This document shows positions 7,621 to 15,020 of a stretch of 64,000 bases of DNA, piece by piece. The position numbers and the translations under genes were made by a program. How positions within the stretch are numbered: the stretch's first letter is position 1; every line of letters starts with the position of its first letter. Where the stretch lies: assembly GCA_004293725.1 (NCBI GenBank), contig REAW01000008.1:24790-88789 (forward strand). The letters are read 5' to 3'. This DNA is from Curvibacter sp. (lineage in GTDB: Bacteria > Pseudomonadota > Gammaproteobacteria > Burkholderiales > Burkholderiaceae_C). Below the pieces are notes generated by a model. That model had not been told where the DNA came from, ran no database searches, and was given only the letters and a program-made list of their open reading frames with translations.

Positions 7621-9369
7621 CTACGACGAGCAACTGCAGTGGGAGGTACCGCCTAAGTCAAAGTACTCATCCCGCTTCTTGGTGTAATACAGCGCGGCGA
7701 TCTCTGGCGACTGTTCGCTGTAGGGGTCTGCCAGCAAGGCGTGCAGGCGCCGCACCAGCGTAAAGTCCCCAGCATCCGTGGCGCTGCGGTAGGCCTCCAC
7801 CAGCATCCACTCCCTTGGGATGTACTTGGGGTTGACCCGCTTCATGGCCACCGACACCTCCAAGGGATCACGCCCGTCTTGCGCCAAGGCCGTGTGCCAC
7901 TTACGCAGCCACGTGGTCCAGCGGGCCTCCATGCCTGCCGGGTCTTGGCCATAAGCGCCATGTCTTGCGTAGAAGCTGGGACGCAAGTCCGCCACCTGCT
8001 GGGGTAGGCTGGAAAGCTCTCGCCAAAAGATCGTGTAGTCCACCGGGCTTTGTGCCATGAGGGTATGCAACTCGTCAAATAACTCGGCACGAAATTCACG
8101 CAAGCCCATTTTTTGTGCCCACATGGCGTTCAGCGTTTTCGCCATGCTGTCCGGCAGCGCCTGTACTACTGCGTCCAAGGCCTCAATGGCGCGGGTGTCC
8201 TGTCCCAGCAAGGGGACCATGGCGGTGCAAAACATCCTGAAATTCACTACTGCAGCCATGGGCTGGTTCATAAACGCGAAATGCTCGCCGCCACCAATCC
8301 ACATTTGAAACGCGGGGTCATAGGCTTCCATGAAACCAAAGGGGCCGTAGTCCAGCGTGCGCCCACCCAGTGCACAGTTGTCGCTGTTGAAGTTGCCTTG
8401 GCAGTACCCCACCCGAATCCAATGGGCCACCAAATGCGACAAACGCACACCAAACTCTCGTGCCATCGCAACGACTTTGTCCGCTAGCGTCACCTCAGTG
8501 CCTTGCAGGGTGGCGGCCAAGTCCGGATACTCGCGGTCGAGTGCATGCAGAAAAATCGCCTCCAGCTCGGCCAGCGCACGCGGATGCGCGTTGTGCCTGG
8601 CCCTCCGACCAAACAATTCGACTTGACCAACCCGTAAGAAGGAAGGCGCCGCACGGGTAGTGATGGCGGCCGGTTCGTCCACCATGCGGTCGGGCTCCTC
8701 GGTTTTGGCACCGGGTGAATACCAAGGGCGTCTGATCGTTTCACTGCCAGAGACAAAGAGGCACAGCGCCCGCGCGCTTGGCACTCCCAGGGCCACCATG
8801 GCTTCCGAGGCTAAAAACTCACGGATGCTGGAGCGCAGCACCGCACGGCCGTCGCCACCGCGGCAATACGGGGTGGTGCCGCCGCCTTTGAGCTGGAACT
8901 CCCAAGGCTGCCCGTTTGCGAGCAACACTTCCAGAACCGAAATGGCGCGTCCGTCGCCGTAGCCATTGCCGGTTCTGAAAGGGCAGTTGTTCACCATTTC
9001 CTGCCCGTAAATGCTGAGTGCGTAGCCAGTCGCCCAGCCGATGGGGCGTTCGGTCGATGACATCCCGGCAGCGTTGGCAGCTTCCACGCCTGAATCCAGA
9101 TCACCCGTGAAGAACTGCATAAAAGCCGGATCACTGGCGACCTCGCCCGCCAACCCCAATGCCTCAAAGAAGGCCGGGCTGTGAATGACGTAGCGGGGCG
9201 CTGGCAGCGCGGTCGGCTGCACCTCAACGTAATGACCGGACTTCACTTGGCGTGCGGTCTTATTGGGCGCATGGCGGGCCTGCTCAGGGTCCGGGGCGAG
9301 ATTTCGCAGCAAGCCAGTGTGCGCCCGTTGCATCAGGGCGGTGAAGGAGAGCGGGGGGGGGCTATTCAT
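7621..9369 (-). CDS. selO: Protein adenylyltransferase SelO (YdiU/UPF0061 family)
   Basis: A pseudokinase-fold enzyme that transfers AMP from ATP to Ser, Thr or Tyr of target proteins; in E. coli it is linked to redox stress. It has 582 residues. Visible family blocks include FTGDLDSGVEAANAAGMSS, ERPIGWATGYALSIYGQ, the nucleotide-binding region QLKGGGTTPYCRGGDGRAVLRSS, and RVGYCQGNFNSDNCA with the catalytic-loop Asn/Asp. The C-terminus is GGTSHCSCSS: eukaryotic homologues carry selenocysteine near this end, whereas here only cysteines occur. The gene heads a minus-strand group with the MFS and DUF427 genes. Confidence 0.93.
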   Translation of the reverse strand: MNSPPPLSFTALMQRAHTGLLRNLAPDPEQARHAPNKTARQVKSGHYVEVQPTALPAPRYVIHSPAFFEALGLAGEVASDPAFMQFFTGDLDSGVEAANAAGMSSTERPIGWATGYALSIYGQEMVNNCPFRTGNGYGDGRAISVLEVLLANGQPWEFQLKGGGTTPYCRGGDGRAVLRSSIREFLASEAMVALGVPSARALCLFVSGSETIRRPWYSPGAKTEEPDRMVDEPAAITTRAAPSFLRVGQVELFGRRARHNAHPRALAELEAIFLHALDREYPDLAATLQGTEVTLADKVVAMAREFGVRLSHLVAHWIRVGYCQGNFNSDNCALGGRTLDYGPFGFMEAYDPAFQMWIGGGEHFAFMNQPMAAVVNFRMFCTAMVPLLGQDTRAIEALDAVVQALPDSMAKTLNAMWAQKMGLREFRAELFDELHTLMAQSPVDYTIFWRELSSLPQQVADLRPSFYARHGAYGQDPAGMEARWTTWLRKWHTALAQDGRDPLEVSVAMKRVNPKYIPREWMLVEAYRSATDAGDFTLVRRLHALLADPYSEQSPEIAALYYTKKRDEYFDLGGTSHCSCSS

Positions 9370-9467
9370 ACAACGGGTTGCGGATTTTGCGGAAACCGGA
9401 ATTGTCTGCCTTAGATCTTCTATTCGGCAACGTTCGCCAATGCAAGACAGAAACTACCGGTACAGGC

Positions 9468-9770
9468 CTACCTTGGCATCAGGGTGCCACAGTTCCAACA
9501 TTGCTGAAATCCACCCTCTATAAGCTCGCCACAGGTACAAAACCAGCGTTGCTGAGGAACGTGCTGCAGGTCATGCAGCACCTGCTTTGCCCGTGCCTCT
9601 TGTTCATTGTGTATGAACCAGACTTCCGGCAGGCATTGATCCGGGGGCAAGTGGCCCGCGGCACTTGAAAGAAACTGGCGCTGGACACTGGCATCAATGC
9701 CCTCTGCGATGAGCGCGTCTACCCATAGCGTGGCAATAGCCAAATTGGGCGCTTGTGTAAGGCGGGGCAT
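9468..9770 (-). CDS. DUF2007-like small protein with C-terminal zinc ribbon
   Basis: A 100-residue cytosolic protein. Residues 1-70 resemble the DUF2007 'putative signal transducing protein' fold (LWVDALIAEGIDASVQRQFL, then LPEVWFIHNEQEARAKQVL). The C-terminus carries two cysteine pairs, WFCTCGE and QQCWNCG, consistent with a small zinc ribbon. Its start is divergent from the SOS-type promoter at 9873-9903. No specific function can be given. Confidence 0.75.
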   Translation of the reverse strand: MPRLTQAPNLAIATLWVDALIAEGIDASVQRQFLSSAAGHLPPDQCLPEVWFIHNEQEARAKQVLHDLQHVPQQRWFCTCGELIEGGFQQCWNCGTLMPR

Positions 9771-9872
9771 TTGCGTCCCAGTGTAAGCAGATTAAGGATC
9801 CAGTCGGCGCAAAGCAGCAGCAATGGTCAAACGCAGCCAGAGTCTGGAGAGCATTTTTTCTGCCGATCCACA

Positions 9873-9911
9873 TTGCAATCGCCATTTGCTTTGCATATAC
9901 TGTATGAAAAG
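9873..9911 (+). promoter_or_regulatory. Sigma-70 promoter with left half of a LexA operator, cut by the IS element
   Basis: TTGCAA (9873-9878) and TATACT (9896-9901) are separated by exactly 17 bases, an excellent sigma-70 promoter. TACTGT (9898-9903) overlaps the -10 and is the left half of a LexA box; the next eight bases ATGAAAAG (9904-9911) are the left target-site duplicate of the IS element. The matching right half ACAGTA is at 11622-11627. Removing the element and one duplicate restores TACTGT-ATGAAAAG-ACAGTA, fitting the CTGT-N8-ACAG SOS consensus. The promoter now points into the element, toward the transposase. Confidence 0.85.
9904..9911. repeat. Left target-site duplication of the IS element
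   Basis: ATGAAAAG, identical to the copy at 11614-11621. It is also the left copy of the 8-base spacer of the interrupted LexA operator. Confidence 0.93.
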
Positions 9912-9935
9912 GGCTCTGTTCTTAATACGTATTGA
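9912..9935 (+). repeat. Left terminal inverted repeat of the IS1595-family element
   Basis: Twenty-four bases that are the exact reverse complement of 11590-11613. Complementarity stops immediately on the inner side. Confidence 0.95.
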
Positions 9936-9974
9936 TTTTGTTGTGTTTTCTTGATTTTCGGAAGAGAATCGCTC

Positions 9975-10982
9975 ATGCGCGCTTCTCAGTTCAAGACACT
10001 ACTGGCAATGCTACCCGGGCTTAGCCCTGAGCAACTGGCCGACCTGCGCTCTGAGACCGAGCGTATCCACCAACACTCCCGCGCTCTAAGCTCAATTGAT
10101 GAGGCGATGGCCGGCGCCGGGTGCCCCCACTGCAACAGCTTCAAGTGCGTCAAGAACGGCACGGGTCGTGGGGTGCAGCGCTACCGCTGCATGGATTGCT
10201 CGAAGACTTTCAATGCGGCAACGAACACGCCGTTGGCTCACCTGCACTCCAAAAAACAATTTTTCCAGCATGGGGAGTGCCTTCAGAAGGGGCTGACCAT
10301 CAGAGCAACGGCCAAGGAGCTTGGGGTGTCCGTGAGCACTGCGTTCCGATGGCGTCACCGATTCCTGGAAGCCGTCGTGGGGCACCAACCCAGGGGCGTC
10401 ACGGGCATTTTTGAGGCCGACGAAACGTACTTCAGGGAGTCCCAGAAAGGGAGTCGAAAGCTTGTTTCGCCCGAGGACCCCGCCAAAGCTCGACCGCCAC
10501 GTCGCCACGGCGGAAAGCCCCCCACCAAGGGCAAGAAGGGCAAGGCGTCCTCTCGGAAAGACCTGGTGCCGGTTTTGGTTGGTCGGCTGCGGGGGCAGCC
10601 CTATGTGTCAGACCAAACAATGGGGGCCATGACCATAGCCCAAGCCACCGATGCCTTGCGTGGCGTGGTCGGTCCGGGAACTTTAGTCTGCATCGACGGC
10701 AGTGCAGCGTTGCGAGGAGCTGCCAAGTCCCTGGGCGCGGCCTATCACTCGGTGGCGGTGTCCTACGGTCCTCGCGTTGAGGAGGGCGTCTACCACGTGC
10801 AGACCGTGAACAGCTACCACGAGCGCCTTAAGACCACGCTCAACAGAGTTCGCAGAGGCGTAGCCACCAAGTACATGCCCAATTACCTCGCCTGGATTAG
10901 GCTGGACGAGTGGTACAAGGGCGACCTAAAGCCCGAATACTTCGTCATATCCGGGCTTGGGCGACAGCTAATAAATTGCTAG
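9975..10982 (+). CDS. IS1595-family transposase
   Basis: A 335-residue transposase. An N-terminal zinc ribbon (CPHC at about 50-53 and CMDC at about 72-75) is followed by a helix-turn-helix (TIRATAKELGVSVSTAFRWRHRF, about 108-130). The DDE-like ISXO2 catalytic domain then shows D149 in FEADETYF, D241 in CIDGSAALRG, and N279/E283 in VNSYHERLK; the YLAWIRLDEWY end is typical. The ATG at 9975 follows GGAAGAG by about nine bases. The host promoter at 9873-9903 reads toward it and may add to its expression. The TAG stop overlaps the convergent toxin stop within a CTAG tetramer. Confidence 0.93.
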   Translation: MRASQFKTLLAMLPGLSPEQLADLRSETERIHQHSRALSSIDEAMAGAGCPHCNSFKCVKNGTGRGVQRYRCMDCSKTFNAATNTPLAHLHSKKQFFQHGECLQKGLTIRATAKELGVSVSTAFRWRHRFLEAVVGHQPRGVTGIFEADETYFRESQKGSRKLVSPEDPAKARPPRRHGGKPPTKGKKGKASSRKDLVPVLVGRLRGQPYVSDQTMGAMTIAQATDALRGVVGPGTLVCIDGSAALRGAAKSLGAAYHSVAVSYGPRVEEGVYHVQTVNSYHERLKTTLNRVRRGVATKYMPNYLAWIRLDEWYKGDLKPEYFVISGLGRQLINC

Positions 10983-11263
10983 AACAGGTCGCTATGGGTT
11001 CCCGTTCTAATGAGCTTGAGCGTTCCAGAACTGACGGAGCCAACCTTGTCATAGATGAGGAGCCAATCAGGTTCAACGTGGCATTCCCAAGCGCCGGCAT
11101 ATTCACCTGACAGCTCATGGTCGCGATGCTTCTTGTCGAGCGGTCGGTCATTCATCAACTCCTTGACGACCGTGCGCATCTTCGTCCAATCGTAGCGCCC
11201 CGAGCCCTTTATGCGCTTCTTATCAGTCTTAAATTGGCTCGTTTCCTTTAGAACTCTGGGCAT
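10979..11263 (-). CDS. YafQ-like (RelE superfamily) toxin
   Basis: A 94-residue basic protein resembling YafQ, a ribosome-dependent mRNA endonuclease of type II toxin-antitoxin systems. The segments RDHELSGEYAGAWECHVEPDWLLIY and RTGTHSDLF match the YafQ core; the histidine of RTGTH corresponds to the catalytic histidine near the C-terminus of E. coli YafQ, so the toxin appears active. It lies nine bases downstream of its antitoxin in the usual antitoxin-first order. The pair is entirely inside the IS1595-family ends, making it a passenger of the element. Its stop codon interlocks with the transposase stop. Confidence 0.9.
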   Translation of the reverse strand: MPRVLKETSQFKTDKKRIKGSGRYDWTKMRTVVKELMNDRPLDKKHRDHELSGEYAGAWECHVEPDWLLIYDKVGSVSSGTLKLIRTGTHSDLF

Positions 11264-11272
11264 GCGTCAGAC

Positions 11273-11506
11273 TCAAAGGTCGTCAAGGGAGACCTCAGTC
11301 ACCTTGTCAGCCTTCGCCGCCTTGATGGCTGCAAGCGTGGTGGGGTTGGGCCGTGGCATATCAATGGGCAGGCCGCCTTTCTCAACGACGCCGCGCAAAA
11401 ACAAACGAATGGCGGTGCTAACGTCCAAACCGACAGCCTTGAGAACGGCGGCGGCCTCCCGCTTGAGCTCTGGCTCAACCCTAGAACGAACATCGACAGT
11501 AAGCAT
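11273..11506 (-). CDS. RelB/DinJ-family antitoxin
   Basis: A 77-residue antitoxin. The N-terminal ribbon-helix-helix (MLTVDVRSRVEPELKREAAAVL and VGLDVSTAIRLFLRGVV) binds DNA as a dimer and represses the operon, while the C-terminal tail (ATLAAIKAAKADKVTEVSLDDL) would wrap the toxin. It starts at the ATG at 11506 after an AGGAG-type site (TAGGAGTTCACC on the minus strand). An 18-base perfect palindrome over the -10 region lies just upstream. It is paired with the YafQ-like toxin. Confidence 0.9.
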   Translation of the reverse strand: MLTVDVRSRVEPELKREAAAVLKAVGLDVSTAIRLFLRGVVEKGGLPIDMPRPNPTTLAAIKAAKADKVTEVSLDDL

Positions 11507-11529
11507 GGTGAACTCCTATGTGTAATACC

Positions 11530-11571
11530 ACAATGTAGCTACATTGTAGCAGCAACACCTATGTGCAGCAA
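11530..11571 (-). promoter_or_regulatory. Promoter and palindromic operator of the toxin-antitoxin operon
   Basis: On the minus strand TTGCTG (11566-11571) and TACAAT (11543-11548) are spaced by 17 bases. The perfect 18-base palindrome ACAATGTAGCTACATTGT (11530-11547) covers the -10 and the start region. This is the expected layout for autorepression by a ribbon-helix-helix antitoxin or its complex with the toxin. Confidence 0.75.
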
Positions 11572-11589
11572 TGAGAGGATTGAACGCCA

Positions 11590-11613
11590 TCAATACGTAT
11601 TAAGAACAGAGCC
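11590..11613 (-). repeat. Right terminal inverted repeat of the IS1595-family element
   Basis: Exact reverse complement of 9912-9935. The outer end is followed at once by the ATGAAAAG target duplicate. Confidence 0.95.
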
Positions 11614-11627
11614 ATGAAAAGACAGTA
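11614..11627 (+). promoter_or_regulatory. Right target duplicate plus right half of the split LexA operator
   Basis: ATGAAAAG (11614-11621) is the second target duplicate and ACAGTA (11622-11627) is the right LexA half-site. The four bases eight positions upstream of ACAG are now AGCC from the IS end instead of CTGT, so no full SOS box exists at this junction. The left junction is likewise broken. Confidence 0.85.
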
Positions 11628-11643
11628 TTACCGGAGAGTCAAC

Positions 11644-11838
11644 ATGGAAACAAATGAATGGGTTGCAAGGTGTTCTGCCAGACTGCACGCGCATTGGCCC
11701 CGGCTTCAGCGTGAACAGCGCGACGAGGTAGCAAGAGACCTGTGGAATGATCAACGATGGCAGCAAAGGGAACCGGAAGTGGCAGTCGTTGAATGGTTGA
11801 GCCAGGGAATTCCCAAGCCTGTTGGGAGCGAACAATGA
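11644..11838 (+). CDS. Small protein, formerly behind a LexA-controlled promoter
   Basis: A 64-residue hydrophilic protein starting METNEWVARCSARLHAHWPRL, with GGAGAG seven bases upstream of the ATG. It is rich in Arg, Trp and Glu (four Trp in 64 residues), has no signal peptide or membrane segment, and is probably helical. I do not recognise a characterised family. Before the IS insertion the ATG lay about 40 bases from a TTGCAA-N17-TATACT promoter overlapped by a LexA box, so this was probably a DNA-damage-inducible gene. It overlaps the next tiny gene as ATGA. With the promoter now 1.7 kb away, expression depends on read-through or outward transcription from the element. Confidence 0.75.
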   Translation: METNEWVARCSARLHAHWPRLQREQRDEVARDLWNDQRWQQREPEVAVVEWLSQGIPKPVGSEQ

Positions 11839-11939
11839 AACATACCTACACACAGAAGCCCGTTTCCAAGGGCCATTGGAGAATTCCGGTGGGGTTGCCA
11901 GGACGTCAGATTCTTGTGGCGATTTGGCGCTGGATGTAA
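11835..11939 (+). CDS. Tiny basic ORF coupled to the preceding small gene
   Basis: A 34-residue reading frame, ATG at 11835 overlapping the previous stop (ATGA), ending TAA at 11937-11939. The product is strongly basic and aromatic (begins MKHTYTQKPVSKGHWRIP, ends with AIWRWM). The ATGA overlap is the same coupling used throughout this genome, which is the main reason to believe it is translated. No family is recognised and there is no membrane segment long enough for a helix. It could be a small accessory of the putative SOS-induced protein; this is a guess from position only. Confidence 0.5.
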   Translation: MKHTYTQKPVSKGHWRIPVGLPGRQILVAIWRWM

Positions 11940-11975
11940 GGCTTCACCAACAAAGCGCATGTTTTGGTCAATTTT

Positions 11976-13268
11976 TTACGTGCGCAACATGCTATCCAAG
12001 TAGGTATCCCACGCAAACCCCGGGAATAGTTGGTCCAGTTGGGCATTGCCAACGCCCTGGCTTTTTCGAAGCACTTGGGCCAACACGGCCCTGAAATCGT
12101 GATGTACCGGAAGGTCTCGTCCTTCGTGCAAGTTGCCATTTGCCAGGCCGTCCCAACGGCCATGCCAGCGCCCGCCTTGTACTTGGCTTCCCATGATCCA
12201 CAAGGTATTTCCGTGCCCGTGGTCGGTGCCGCGGGTGCCGTTTTCTGCGCTGGTGCGGCCAAACTCGCTGCAAACTACTACGACGTCATGGGGTTGGGAG
12301 AAGTCTCGGCGAAGCTGCACCAAGGCTGTCGCCAGATTGCCCAAGTTTTGGGCCAACGCGCCGGTCACACCTCCTTGGTTGGCATGGGTGTCCCATCCGC
12401 CCGCAGACAAGAAACCCAAACGCAAGCGAGGGTCTTGGCGCATCAGCACTCCCAAATGCTGTGCATCTAGCAGCAGGCCTTTCGCATTGCCAGCCCCATT
12501 GTTGGCAGCCTGCATTTCGCTGGTCTGCATTCCCGAATCCGCCATATCAGAGCGAAGAGTTTCGGCCGTTTGCATGCGGCTTTCTGCCCCAGCACGGAAG
12601 GCCTCAGACACTTTGTCTTGCCCGGCATACAACTTCATCAGTGCGTCGCGGGTGCGGGCATCGCCAATGGCGCCTTGGCGCGTTGCGGCTTGTCCTTTGG
12701 GCACCCGATGGACCGGGGCACTGCCGGCCAGGATCAAGGGGTTGGCTTCACCCACACCAATGGCGACCGTTTTTTCTGATCCCCTGGTCGGGTACGTTTC
12801 GCCATGTTGCACAGCCAGCTTGTTCATCCAGCCGTCTGCGCTGCCACTTTGGCCAGGAAGTCCCATCTCCCAATGACGTTGCGCATCAAAGTGGGAGCGC
12901 GTAGGGTCCGGCGAGCCGGCGCAAGGCAAGGCCGCTAGTACACCTTGTTGCCACAATGGCAAGACGCTTGCCATCGCGGGGTGTAGGCCAAACATGGCGT
13001 CAAGTCGCAGTGCACTTTGGTCTGTTCCGTCTGGTTTGGGAATAGCGATGTTGGAGCGCAATCGATAGTAGTTGGCATCGCCGTGCGGAACCAACGCAGA
13101 AAGGCCGTCGTACGCCCCACGCAAAAAAACCACCACCAAGCGGGCATCTGTAAGCCCGGCCTGTTGGGTCTGCGCCCACAAGCCCGGGACTGCCCACACC
13201 GAGCTTAGACCCAACATATTCTGAAGCCAAGTGCGGCGGCTGTGGGTAGCGTGCTTGTTATCGGGCAT
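11976..13268 (-). CDS. DUF1501 domain protein (Tat-exported sulfatase-like fold)
   Basis: A 430-residue protein with a twin-arginine-type leader (HSRRTWLQNMLGLSSVWAVPGLWA), so it is probably exported folded. The DUF1501 blocks are clear: LVVVFLRGAYDGLSALVPHGDANYY near the N-terminus and FLSAGGWDTHANQGG, VVVCSEFGRT and GTDHGHGNTLWIMG toward the C-terminus. The family has an alkaline-phosphatase/sulfatase-like fold, but substrates are unknown. It follows the DUF1800 gene by 12 bases; the two families are usually encoded side by side in bacteria, which suggests one complex or pathway at the envelope. Confidence 0.9.
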   Translation of the reverse strand: MPDNKHATHSRRTWLQNMLGLSSVWAVPGLWAQTQQAGLTDARLVVVFLRGAYDGLSALVPHGDANYYRLRSNIAIPKPDGTDQSALRLDAMFGLHPAMASVLPLWQQGVLAALPCAGSPDPTRSHFDAQRHWEMGLPGQSGSADGWMNKLAVQHGETYPTRGSEKTVAIGVGEANPLILAGSAPVHRVPKGQAATRQGAIGDARTRDALMKLYAGQDKVSEAFRAGAESRMQTAETLRSDMADSGMQTSEMQAANNGAGNAKGLLLDAQHLGVLMRQDPRLRLGFLSAGGWDTHANQGGVTGALAQNLGNLATALVQLRRDFSQPHDVVVVCSEFGRTSAENGTRGTDHGHGNTLWIMGSQVQGGRWHGRWDGLANGNLHEGRDLPVHHDFRAVLAQVLRKSQGVGNAQLDQLFPGFAWDTYLDSMLRT

Positions 13269-13280
13269 ATCCGTCTTTCT

Positions 13281-14816
13281 TTATTTGTACATAAAGTCTG
13301 GGCTGGCCAACAGCAAACCGGTTTGCAGGGCTGGCCGCTCTTGCGCCACAGCGGTGCGGGTTGTTTGCGACATGTAGGGCATAAGAAATTCAGCCGCTCC
13401 GGTTTGCCTCGCCAGTGTCAAGGCAAAATCGGCCCGCCGGGTCAGCGCTTCAGGAACGAGCCATGTGGCGGCATCGAACTTATACCCATCGGGTGTCTGC
13501 CAGCCATGCAGGGGCTGGCCAGCACCGTCCAAAAAGGCCAAAGCCAGGACCCAGCGACGTGCATCTGGCCGATCGCTCACCGCATCTGCAGCAGCCAACG
13601 CGGAGCAAGCAAAATCCATTGCGGTCTTGAACAGGCGGTTGTCGGGGTGCCAAAAATCGGGTGAATCCAGCAGGCTACGCATCACTTGGCGTATATCTCC
13701 TTGGGTGCGCAAGTAGGTTTGGCTGAGCGTTTGCACAAGAGCAGGCGTGGGTTGGTCCGCTACAAAAAACTGTGCCAAGCGCAAACAAATGCGCTTCGCG
13801 GTGCTGGGGTGCCTTGCCAGTTTCCGAATGGCGTCCTCCCCTTCGCGCAACCCGCCCCCAGAAAAGCTATCGGGGTACTGTTGTCCCATCACCGTCTTGC
13901 GCCCTGTGTCGTGCAGTCGTGCAGCAAATCGAAAACCGGATGGATCATCAGGGTCCACGGTCCAACCTGTCAGTACCCGTGCGAGCTCACGCACATCGCC
14001 TTGGGAATAGCCACCGTCCACACCCACGGTGTGTAGCTCCAACAGCTCTCGGGCGTAGTTTTCATTCAACCCGCGCGTGCTGCCCTGGGGACCACGACTG
14101 CCTTGCGCCACGCTTCGCGCCTGGTCCAAATACAGGAGCATGGCGGGGTGTTTGGCGCTGGCCATTAACAGGTCCTCAAACTTGCCCAAGGCATGGGCGC
14201 GCGATACATGGACTGCGTAGTGACCCACAAAAGGCCGCACAGCCCCTTTGCCAACAAACACGTTCAAGTGGTTAAACCAAAACTCGGTCATGCGGGCCAA
14301 CAGAGGAACCTCCCATTCCGGATGGCTCGCGCTGTGCAAACGCCACGCTGCGCTTTGCAACACCATCGCACGGCTAAAGTGTTCGGGTGCAGGTGGGGCT
14401 GAAAAGTCAAACCGCTTTAGTTTGTCATCTCCGCGTTCTTGGCCTGTGGCTTGGTTGGCTTTGGCTTTGGAGCGTATGTCGCGGTCTCGCTTGGCACCTG
14501 CAAAGAGGGTTGGCAAAAGCGCTTGAAAGTCTTTGCGCTGAGCGTCGATTTGGGGCGGCTTTTGGCTGGCTGCAAACGCCAGGTCCACTTGGGCCAAGGC
14601 CCAGGAACGTGGACTTGCGGCTGCTTGTACCGTTTGCACCAAGCCCAAGGTCGGGCCATAGCCGACGCGCGACATGGCCCTCCACTGCTGCGCAGTGCGG
14701 TCCAACTCAGGCACGCCTGCATGCGCTGGAAGGTAAGGTGCGGCGGCAAATCCCAGGGCGCCCCACATCATGGCTCGGCGGCTGGTCATAGGCTGCGGAT
14801 AGAGACTTTGCGCCAT
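13281..14816 (-). CDS. DUF1800 domain protein (exported)
   Basis: A 511-residue protein beginning MAQSLYPQPMTSRRAMMWGALGF, a Tat-like leader ending near AHA. The DUF1800 body includes WFNHLNVFVGKG, NENYARELLELHTVGVDGGYSQGDV, ARVLTGWTVDP and HPSTAKRICLRLAQFFVADQPTP. Proteins of this family of unknown activity are found in operons with DUF1501 proteins, as here. The ATG at 14816 is preferred to a TTG at 14831. The roughly 200 bases upstream (14817-15020) contain no gene that I can see. Confidence 0.9.
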   Translation of the reverse strand: MAQSLYPQPMTSRRAMMWGALGFAAAPYLPAHAGVPELDRTAQQWRAMSRVGYGPTLGLVQTVQAAASPRSWALAQVDLAFAASQKPPQIDAQRKDFQALLPTLFAGAKRDRDIRSKAKANQATGQERGDDKLKRFDFSAPPAPEHFSRAMVLQSAAWRLHSASHPEWEVPLLARMTEFWFNHLNVFVGKGAVRPFVGHYAVHVSRAHALGKFEDLLMASAKHPAMLLYLDQARSVAQGSRGPQGSTRGLNENYARELLELHTVGVDGGYSQGDVRELARVLTGWTVDPDDPSGFRFAARLHDTGRKTVMGQQYPDSFSGGGLREGEDAIRKLARHPSTAKRICLRLAQFFVADQPTPALVQTLSQTYLRTQGDIRQVMRSLLDSPDFWHPDNRLFKTAMDFACSALAAADAVSDRPDARRWVLALAFLDGAGQPLHGWQTPDGYKFDAATWLVPEALTRRADFALTLARQTGAAEFLMPYMSQTTRTAVAQERPALQTGLLLASPDFMYK

Positions 14817-15020
14817 GGTGTTCTTTCCCAATCACTGAACTGAGCATCGCGCCCGGGCGGCGCCGTTGTTGCATGCTCAACGCCATTTTGGCAGTGATGG
14901 CCTACAAAACAGGGATAGCTTTACGCAGTTCTACGAAGCTTCACCCAGGCTTTACATAGGGGGCTTGGGGGCGTCTCGCGTGCAATCAAGGCCTGCCATT
15001 GCAGCTGACCAGTGCGCGGC

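Larger units (their letters stand above)
9912..11613 (+). mobile_element. Complete IS1595-family insertion sequence with toxin-antitoxin passenger
   Basis: A 1702-base element bounded by perfect 24-base inverted repeats (9912-9935 and 11590-11613, both beginning GGCTCTGTTC from the outside) and flanked by identical 8-base direct repeats ATGAAAAG (9904-9911 and 11614-11621). An 8-bp duplication is what IS1595-family elements make. Inside are a transposase on the plus strand and, convergent to it, a DinJ-like antitoxin and YafQ-like toxin on the minus strand. Intact ends, an intact target duplication and full-length genes suggest a recent insertion. Elements of this family carrying non-transposition genes are known, so the passenger is plausible as a true part of the unit. 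Confidence 0.93.

Noticed and set aside
9369..9369. Selenocysteine in SelO
   Set aside because: The C-terminus has only cysteines (CSCSS) and no in-frame TGA or SECIS-like element was noticed.
11614..11643. ATG at 11614 as the start of the small SOS gene
   Set aside because: This ATG is part of the target duplicate and would translate the LexA half-site; the ATG at 11644 has a proper GGAGAG upstream.
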